In this document: positions 57,480-64,000 of the stretch, one piece after another
How positions within the stretch are numbered: the first letter of the stretch is position 1
Layout: each line of letters starts with the position of its first letter
From: Zingiber officinale
Taxonomy: Eukaryota; Streptophyta; Magnoliopsida; Zingiberales; Zingiberaceae
Assembly (NCBI RefSeq): GCF_018446385.1
Contig: NC_055993.1
Span: 72,514,715 to 72,578,714 of the forward strand
Length of the DNA: 64,000 bases
Direction of reading: 5' to 3'
Notes under the pieces: generated by a model
Database searches by the model: none
What the model saw: only the letters and a program-made list of their open reading frames with translations
Told to the model about the DNA's origin: nothing
Program-made: the position numbers and the translations under genes

Positions 57480-58724
57480 CAAACAGGAGTGGAGAAGTGC
57501 ACGACCGTGAATCCCTTGCACGGTCGTGCGACCAACCCAGAGGCAGATCAGAGCATGGCCGTGCATACTTGCACCGTCGTGCCCCCCCATGACCGTAACT
57601 AGGCAGTACACGGTCGTGCAACCCCTGCATGGCCATGTCCCCAGAGCCAAGCCCCAGGTTCACATGGCGTGCTAATTGGCACGGCTGTGCAGTACACCCA
57701 AAGCCAAGAAAGGGCATAGCCATGCCATCCTTGCACGACCATGCCGCGGGCGCCCTAGCCTATAAAAGGGTTTTAACCCTTTTCCCAAGGGGGGAGCCGG
57801 GCGAGCCGTCAGGAGAATCACTGTGTCGTTCCACGCCGTCCAGGACATCGGTCCAGCAATCTTTCATCACCATATCAACTTCGAAGTAAAGGATTGGATC
57901 CGAAGATCACTCACCGTCGTTGGATAAGCATACTTCTTCTTTCTCTCTTCGTGTTTGAGAATTTGTATGTTTAAATACATCATGTCTTCGGGTTTTTCTC
58001 CGGCGTCTATGGAGTATAGTCCTTGTTCTAGGATGAGGGAGTAATTATGGATTGATTTTGATATAAGACTCATATTATGCTTATATCCGTTGGATGATTT
58101 TGCTTGCTTTGTTTCGACTACTCAATCTCTATGCCGTGTTGATTGATTGTGTAGGAATTGTCAACCTCGTAGAGGGAATACCTTAGATTGTACACTCGAG
58201 GGGCCCTAGTTACAGGGGTAATCCGTTCACGAACATCTAGGGTACTTCCTTAAAAGGAGAGGCGACTCCTCCACAAGGAAGTAAAAGACCAAACTAAGCT
58301 CCTTAATTCTATCTTTGATAACATCAATTATAGTTGTGTCCTTATGATCTACCGAGGCGCCCTAGTGACAGGGGTTAACCGTAACAGGATTTCATAGGGA
58401 TCGGCTTTGCTTGGAGCTTAAGGATAGTTGCTTTAGCTTCCGGCGAATGCATGCTGATGGACAATGAGTACAGGATAGTATGTGATACATCAATACCACC
58501 ACAATGAAACCGAACTCCTAGAACTCTTCATTAACCAGGTTGATTTTTTCTCATTGCTAGTTCTCGTTTCCACTTTCTAATCTCTTTTCTTAGATTACTT
58601 ACAACCATTGATAGTGTATCTAATCCTAAGTGTGTCATCACTAGTGCTTATAACCAATCCTCGTGGGGTCGATAATATTTATTACTGACTATGAATCCGT
58701 GCACTTGCAGAAGCGTAATAAGTT
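57480..58724 (+). repeat. Athila-type LTR followed by a primer site
   Basis: U3 has palindromic GCACGGTCGTGC-like units (57503-57745), then a TATA box in a palindrome (57761-57783), a leader ('cgagccgtcaggagaatcac'), and the body with 'gccctagtgacaggggtaa' phrases occurring twice (58202, 58360). It ends at 'gaagcgtaataagt' before the primer site. The left end is not exact. Confidence 0.8.
57764..57783. promoter_or_regulatory. Palindrome at the Athila LTR TATA box
   Basis: AAAAGGGTT-TT-AACCCTTTT, 9 paired bases each side, overlapping TATAAAA at 57761-57767. Confidence 0.7.
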
Positions 58725-58726
58725 TT

Positions 58727-58744
58727 TGACGCCGTTGCCGGGGA
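58727..58744 (+). other. Athila-type primer-binding site
   Basis: TGACGCCGTTGCCGGGGA, one change from TGGCGCCGTTGCCGGGGA, the site used with tRNA-Asp by Athila/Tat elements. The element's leader continues only to about 58831. Confidence 0.85.
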
Positions 58745-58831
58745 CTGCGTCTATAACATTGGTGATAGTCATAGTAGATTAGACTAGACTTTGTTTTCTT
58801 TTCCTTTATCTTTCCTTTATTTTGCATTTAG

Positions 58832-59395
58832 AGATAAATCGTAGAGTGGGGTTATCATAGGCAACAACTCTCTTCGATCGATTTGCAATTGGTCGAACGC
58901 CTTCTTGAAGATGATGTTCACTGAACTCCCTGTGTCAACAAAAGTTCAGTGAATTATATAATTGACAATTACCGCTCGGATGATCAACGCGTCATCATGA
59001 GGGATCTCCACTCCCTCCAAATCTTTGGGACCAAAGCTGATCTCGGGCCCTTCGACCCTCTCCCTGTTACACCCCACGAGGTGGATTTCCAGCCGATGGG
59101 CATGCGCTTTCGTGCTTCTGTTGGCGTCGTCGCCCGGAAATCATGCCTATTTCTCCTCAGGCGGCATTGCTTCTGTTTTCTTCTTCCCGAGCAGAGGGTC
59201 TATTCTGCTCGACGGGGAGTCGAGAGAGACCCGCGTTATCCCTCCACTGGTGTTGTGGATTGCGTCACTCGGGTGCCCTTCTTTCGTCCTCCCGCCACCC
59301 CCATGGATCTGTGTCTATGGCACCGATTGGGTGACGAAGATCGACGGCAGTATCATCTCGACGTCGGTCGGCTAACGATCGGTGTCATATTATAG
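58832..59395 (-). pseudogene. Ty3/gypsy gag-protease fragment, minus strand
   Basis: On the minus strand: MPIGWKSTSWG, then GPEISFGPKDLEGVEIPHDD and ALIIRAVIANYIIH, continuing into the protease start. Its left 180 bases are about the same as 55365-55545. It is fused in inverted orientation to the Athila leader at about 58831. Open frames on the plus strand here (58949-59395) are shadows. Confidence 0.7.
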
Positions 59396-59446
59396 CAGTC
59401 GCACGTGTTGTGTGCCATCGACTGATGAAAAGAGTAGAACATAGGT

Positions 59447-59601
59447 GTCCATACCTTGCCTTTTGCAGCCTTGTGACGACCAGAGACCACATGCTGCACG
59501 GCATGTGTTCTGGCCTCCTGGTGTCAATACCTTGCCTTTTGCAGCCTTGTGACGACCAGAGACCACATGCTGCACGGCATGTGTCCTGGCCTCCTGGAGT
59601 A
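59447..59601. repeat. Two-copy tandem duplication, 76-bp unit
   Basis: Unit begins 'ataccttgccttttgcagcc' at 59451 and again at 59527. The copies are almost identical (one T/C difference at 'gtgttctgg' versus 'gtgtcctgg'), so the duplication is recent. Confidence 0.93.
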
Positions 59602-60170
59602 GAGTCCTTGTTCTAGGATAAGAGAGTAATTGTGGATTGATTTTGATGTAAGACTCATATTATGCTTATATTCATTGGATGATTTCACTTGCTTTGTTTC
59701 GACTACTCGATCTCTATGTCGTGTTGATTGATTGTGTAGTAATTGCCAACCTTGTAGAGGGAATACATTAGATTGTACACTTGAGGGGCCCTAGTGATAG
59801 GGGTAATCCGTTCACGGACATCTAGGGTACTTCCTTGAAAGGAGAGGTGACTTCTCCATAAGGAAGTAAGAGACCAAACTAAGCTACTTAATTCTATCTT
59901 TGATAACATCAATTAGAGTTGTGTCCTTGTGATCTACCGAGACGCCCTAGTGACAGGGGTTAACCGTAACAGGATTTCATAGGGATCGTCTTTGCTTGGT
60001 GCTTAAGGATAGTTGCTTTAGCTTCCGTCGCATGTATGCTGATGGACAATGAGTACAGGATAGTATGTGATACATCAATACCACCACAATAAAATCGAAC
60101 TCCTAGAACTCTTCATTAACCAGGTTGATTTCTTCTCGTTGCTAGTTCTCGTTTCCACTTTCTAATCTCT
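59597..60170 (+). repeat. Athila-type LTR fragment
   Basis: Homologous to 58010-58592. It breaks off at 'ctttctaatctctt', where it is joined to an inverted gag. Confidence 0.9.
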
Positions 60171-60647
60171 TGGTGGATAGAAGTTGTCCAGGAATTTCTG
60201 CTCACACTGCTCCCAGGATGTAATGCTATTTGCTGGAAGGGAATTTAGGCATTGCTTGGCTCTGTCTTTCAAGGAGAATCCAAAGAGAAATAACCTTACT
60301 GATTCCAAAGGGACTCCGTTCACTTTCATGGTACCACAGATCTTGTAGAAAAGCTCTAAGTGGTGGTTTGGATCATCGTGCGGTCCTCCTCCAAATTGAT
60401 TCTGCTGAACCATGTGAATTACTGCACACTTGATTTTAAAATTGTTAGCTTTGATTGGCGGTGGAGTGATGCTAGACTGAACCCCTCGTGCATAAGGTGC
60501 TGCATAATCCTTCAACAATTTATCAGCCATCTCTGAAGATTCTTGTGCTGCTTGAAATGCTTTCTGTAGGTTTCTTCTTCTCAGGAAAGTCCTATCGATC
60601 TCTTGATCGAACGGTAGAAATTGTCCTAAAAGATTAGCTCTTCGCAT
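60162..60647 (-). pseudogene. Athila-type gag, 3'-truncated
   Basis: 161 codons from MRRANLLGQFLPFDQEIDRT through the retrotransposon gag core: FKIKCAVIHMVQQNQFGG, DDPNHHLELFYKICGTMKV, LFLFGFSLKDRAKQCLNSLP and WEQCEQKFLDNFYP. It is cut off at about 60170 by the LTR fragment. Its leader (60648-60843) matches 58745-58831 in reverse. It is the 5' end of an Athila element on the minus strand. Confidence 0.88.
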
Positions 60648-60843
60648 GCAAAAATAAAATATGAAATATAGTAAAGAAGAAGTGAAATAATATTATTTTT
60701 GGCGTTTTTAATAAAAATACAGAAAGTAAAGAAAAACAAGAATAAAATTTTTATCTCTAAATGCAAAATAAAGGAAAGATAAAGGAAAAGAAAACAAAGT
60801 CTAGTCTAATCTAGTATGACTATCACCAATGTTATAGACGCAG

Positions 60844-60989
60844 TCCCCGGCAACGGCGCCAAAAACTTATTACGCTTCCGCAAGTGCACGAAATCATAGT
60901 CAGTAATAAATATTATCGATCCCACGAGGATTGGTTATAAGCACTAGTGATGACATACTTAGGATTAGCTACACTATCAATGGTTGTAA
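60844..60989 (-). repeat. Athila LTR 3' end and primer site, minus strand
   Basis: The primer site TGGCGCCGTTGCCGGGGA occupies 60861-60844 and the last 120 or so bases of the LTR 60865-60989. The LTR is then cut and joined head to head with a plus-strand LTR fragment. Confidence 0.88.
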
Positions 60990-61495
60990 GGGGTAATCCG
61001 TTCACGGACATCTAGGGTACTTCCTTGAAAGGAGAGGCGACTCCTCCATAAGGAAGTAAGAGACCAAACTAAGCTCCTTAATTCTATCTTTGATAACATC
61101 AATTAGAGTTGTGTCCTTGTGATCTACCAAGGTGCCCTAGTGACAGGGGTTAACCGTAACAGGATTTCATAGGGATCGTCTTTGCTTGGTGCTTAAGGAT
61201 AGTTGCTTTAGCTTCCGGCGAATGCATGCTGATGGACAATGAGTATAGGATAGTATGTGATACATCAATACCATCACAATGAAACCGAACTCTATGAACT
61301 CTTCATTAACCAGGTTGATTTCTTCTCGTTGCTAGTTCTCATTTCCGCTTTCTAATCTCTTTTCATAGATTACTTACAACCATCGATAGTGTAGCTAATC
61401 TTAAGTGTGCCATCACAAGTGCTTATAACCAGTCCTCGTGGGATTGATAATCTTTATTACTGACGATGAATCCGTGCACTTGCGGAAGCATAACA
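60990..61495 (+). repeat. Athila-type LTR fragment, 3' part
   Basis: Homologous to 58222-58722 and ending 'ccgtgcacttgcggaagcataac'. No primer site follows. Confidence 0.88.
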
Positions 61496-61513
61496 CTGAT
61501 TGACTCACGAGAA

Positions 61514-62582
61514 TGTTGGTGCAGCGGGGACCGACAAGAGGGGGGTGAATTGCCTGCGATAAATATTATACCCTCCTCAAAGCTTTTCAACTCTTAAAAT
61601 AAAGCAACAATAATAAAATTAATAGCAGAAATTAACCTGGTTACAACCAAGAGGGTTGTTAATCTAGGGCAGTAAGAAAAGCGCAGTAAGAAAGCTCCTT
61701 CTTTGAATACGGAGAAGCCTTTTACACTTTGACAGTACAGTAGTTGCTAAGAGAATGAGGTACAAGAGTTACTATTTTGTTCTTATTCGTCGTATCTAAT
61801 AGCTACTCGAGACCTCCTTTATATAGGGGTTCTAGAGCTTATCACATAACCTGAACCTTCGGGATCAGGTTTGACTCGAGAGGGATCGGTCGACCGATCC
61901 CCAGGTTTGGTCGACCCAACCTGCTGTACCTGTCCAGTCTTCCGTCCAGGTGCAGTCTCTGAGGATCGAGCTTTGATTCAGTCGACCGATCCTTATGTTC
62001 GATCGACCGATCGACCAACGGTCTCCAACTGAGTTGGCCCGATCAATTTGCTCGACTAAGTCTCTGGATTAACTTCGGTTCGGTCGATCGATCAAGAGGT
62101 TCGGTCGACCGATCAACTTTACCAACGGTCAGTTTCTGACGTGGCATTGGTGGTTGGCTGCTGATTGAGAGGGGTTCGGTCGACCGATCAGGAGGTTCGG
62201 TCGACCAAACCATTGACAAGTCAACTTCCAGTTGACTTGCTTTGGTTCGGCTTCTTTGGGTGATTTCGGCCATCCGGAATAGGGCTCACCCGAACCCAGT
62301 TCCCGGCCTTCTCCTCGAGCAATTTTCCGTCCCGGCTTTACGTCCCTCAAACACCGCGCATGTTCTTCACGCCCATCGGGTGTACTCTTCCGCAGCTCTC
62401 TCGTCATTCGGACACACCGAGCCCGTCGGCTCCCTTCCCGTGCCGTCCTTCTCGCTAGCTACGTCTTCCGCTCGACTTCCTGCGCTCCTAAGCTCCTGCA
62501 CACTTAGATTCAGGAATCAAACATAAACCAGGACCTAACCTAAACTTGGTTGATCACATCAAAACTACCACGAGGTTCAACA
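61514..62582 (-). repeat. 3' LTR of the minus-strand SIRE-type element
   Basis: On the minus strand it begins TGTTGAACCTCGTGG and ends GCTGCACCAACA (1069 bp). It contains palindromic GGTCGACC-type repeats at 61880-62215 and a TATA box (cctatataaagg) at about 61818-61829. Confidence 0.88.
61880..62215. repeat. Array of loopless GATCGGTCGACCGATC-type palindromes
   Basis: The first unit GGGATCGGTCGACCGATCCC (61885-61904) is a perfect 20-base palindrome. About seven variants follow (ttcgatcgaccgatcgacc, ttcggtcgatcgatcaag, ttcggtcgaccgatcagg, ttcggtcgaccaaacc), mostly with the same GGTCGACC core. Confidence 0.9.
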
Positions 62583-62596
62583 ATCTCCCCCTTTTT
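62583..62596 (-). other. Polypurine tract of the minus-strand SIRE-type element
   Basis: AAAAAGGGGGAGAT on the minus strand just before LTR TGTTGAACC. Confidence 0.9.
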
Positions 62597-63212
62597 GATG
62601 TGCATCAACCCAAGTTCAGGTTAGGGTTAAAACAAACAGATAGTAATTTAAAGAAATTACTAAACTAACAATTCAGGCATAAATTTGCAACTTTAAAATA
62701 AATTGCAACATGAAAATTTATACTTAAAAAAAAATTTAACTAACTCCCCCTAACTGAACTTATCTTTATTCTCCCCCTTTGATCACAGCAAAAAAAAAAA
62801 AATTCAAAGTTAAACAATTTCTAAGTAAAGATTAAAAAAAACTGAGTTAGGTTTAATTTCAAAAATTTCTAGGTTTTGAAAAATTTTCCAAGTTAAAATG
62901 AATTTTCAGAATTTTCAAAAAAAATTTCTAAGTAAAAATTTCAAGAAATATTTTTTCTAGAAAATTAAAAAAATTTAACGAATTTCTAAGGAAATATTTA
63001 AAAACTTTTCAAAGCATTATTCAATTCTAATTTTAATGCTTTTATCAGAAAGTTAATTAAACATTTTTATTTCGATATTTCGGTTTCTAGGTCGTGGCGA
63101 GGCACTAGGCCTTCTTGGTTATTGGAGGAACAACCACTTCCTTAGACAAAGCTTCCATATAGAACCTCAATGTTTAATTTTCTCACTGTAAGCTTTTAAC
63201 TAAAAGTGAAAT
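62597..63212 (-). other. AT-rich internal spacer of the SIRE-type element
   Basis: No coding sequence. A(n)/T(n)-rich with repeated 'aatttctaagtaaa' and 'aattttc' phrases (62815-63000). Near 63090-63130 'aaccaagaaggcctagtgcctcgcc' (minus) resembles 'acccaagaaggactagtgcctcgcc' of the copia LTRs at 15717 and 25984. Confidence 0.55.
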
Positions 63213-63972
63213 TTAAACCAGTAAAGATTTTGAAACCCAATAAAGGTTCCTACCTACAGGGTTGGTCAAAAACTTAGGGGGTACATAGTTTCTTGGTATT
63301 TTCCTAAGTTGACCCTGATGCTTTCTTATGTACCAATTTAATTTTCCATATAACTTTAATTTTGAATGAGGAAAAACATTTTTAAAACATGCATCAGTTT
63401 TCAATTTTTTAATTTCTAATTTTAAAACTTCATTTTCTGATTTCAAATATTCATTTTCCTTTTCTACTTTATCTAATTCGTTAGAAAGAGCTTTAATAAA
63501 ATGAAAGGACTGTTTAGGGTTTAGGGCACGTACCTTACTTACCTCGTCTTGCGATGTTCCCCCTTCATCACAGCTTTCTTCTTCTTCTGTTGTTCCTCCC
63601 CCTTCATCTATGCTCATTTTTGAGCTAGACGTTTCTTCTAGCTGATGATTGGCCATCAGTGCTAGTCCCGAGAATTCTTCGACTTTGGATTCGGAGGACG
63701 ATGAATCATCCCACGTGGCCTTTAGGTTGTATTTGGGTCGAGCTGGCTTCTTACTCTTTTCTTTACTTTTTCTTTTCAGTTTTGGGCACTTTGATATGTC
63801 CTTCTTCGTTGCAATTGTAGCAACGAACCACTCTTTTCTTTTGCTGGAACTTTTTCGACTGCGATCTAAATTTATTAGATTTAAAAAATTTATTAAAGCG
63901 TCTTACCAATAGTGCCGCTTCCGATCCGTCGATCGAGGCTTCGGAGTCAGAACCGTTTGTTCTTACCTTCAA
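63213..63972 (-). pseudogene. SIRE-type gag C-terminal region, broken frame
   Basis: 63972-63763 carries a basic stretch and a knuckle start CYNCNEEGHIK; the expected last Cys is missing because the frame shifts there. 63656-63213 continues in another frame with an acidic region, a coiled-coil-like helix (LSNELDKVEKENEYLKSENE) and the block KIPRNYVPPKFLTNPVGRN. That block is characteristic of SIRE gag-pol linkers just before the protease. It ends at a stop in 63213-63215. The gag N-terminus lies beyond the window. Confidence 0.8.
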
Positions 63973-64000
63973 AGCGATGTTCTGACTAATCTTTTCTACT

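Larger units (their letters stand above)
61514..64000 (-). mobile_element. SIRE-type element with gag but no pol visible, minus strand, runs off the window
   Basis: 3' LTR 61514-62582, purine tract 62583-62596, then a 600-base AT-rich spacer and gag (63213-63972 and beyond). Between gag and the purine tract no protease, integrase or RT is found, so this is a deleted or non-autonomous form. The LTR is of the same family as 47157-48175. Confidence 0.8.

Overview
This is nuclear plant DNA, most likely from a monocot. It has two recognisable host genes separated by large blocks of LTR retrotransposons. The plant call rests on a seven-exon gene with a TRM-type N-terminus and a DUF4378 C-terminus, a GC-rich single-exon secreted subtilase, Ty1/copia (SIRE-type and Tork-like), Ty3/gypsy chromovirus and Athila-type elements, and an Au-type SINE. 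GC-rich coding sequence in an AT-rich background favours a commelinid monocot. A placement near Zingiberales is only a guess.

Layout. 1-415 is the 3' end of a SIRE-type copia LTR. 416-2400 is AT-rich spacer. 2.4-8.8 kb holds the TRM-like gene: a probable leader with a long 5'UTR intron, seven coding exons (4097-8425) that splice in frame to 897 codons, and a 3'UTR. 8.8-11.2 kb is AT-rich spacer. 11197-31905 is one decayed chromovirus-like Ty3/gypsy element with TSD TCTAA. A Ty1/copia element (13241-26277, TSD AGAAG) sits inside it. A 2.9-kb solo LTR (15747-18660, TSD GCAGT/GTAGT) sits inside the 5' LTR of that copia. This is a three-level nest whose insertion order can be read directly. 32277-40775 is a second chromovirus on the minus strand with a truncated 5' LTR. 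It is fused to the 3' half of a SIRE-type copia element (40776-47156) carrying an intact RT-RNase H segment, a third ORF with its own leader-like region, and a 3' LTR. 47157-51000 holds further LTR pieces.

52211-54436 is the intact subtilase gene (741 aa) with signal peptide, I9 prodomain and the full Asp/His/Asn/Ser set. Downstream (54.4-61.5 kb) is a mosaic: Ty3/gypsy protease fragments, an Au-type SINE within a duplicated spacer, a PF04195-like ORF with one stop codon, and Athila-type LTR fragments in both orientations. The right end (61514-64000) is a minus-strand SIRE-type element that keeps gag but apparently has no pol.

The most unusual signal is a shared architecture. Several LTRs of different lineages, plus one internal region, carry arrays of short palindromes, usually upstream of a likely TATA box. 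The palindrome sequence differs between families: GATCGGTC-N4-GACCGATC, loopless GATCGGTCGACCGATC, a GGGCGCCC core, CGTGTG-AGC-CACACG, and GCACGGTCGTGC-like. In one array both arms of a palindrome have changed together so that pairing is kept. Two LTR TATA regions also lie in or beside perfect palindromes. All functional statements are inference from sequence; no database search was run.
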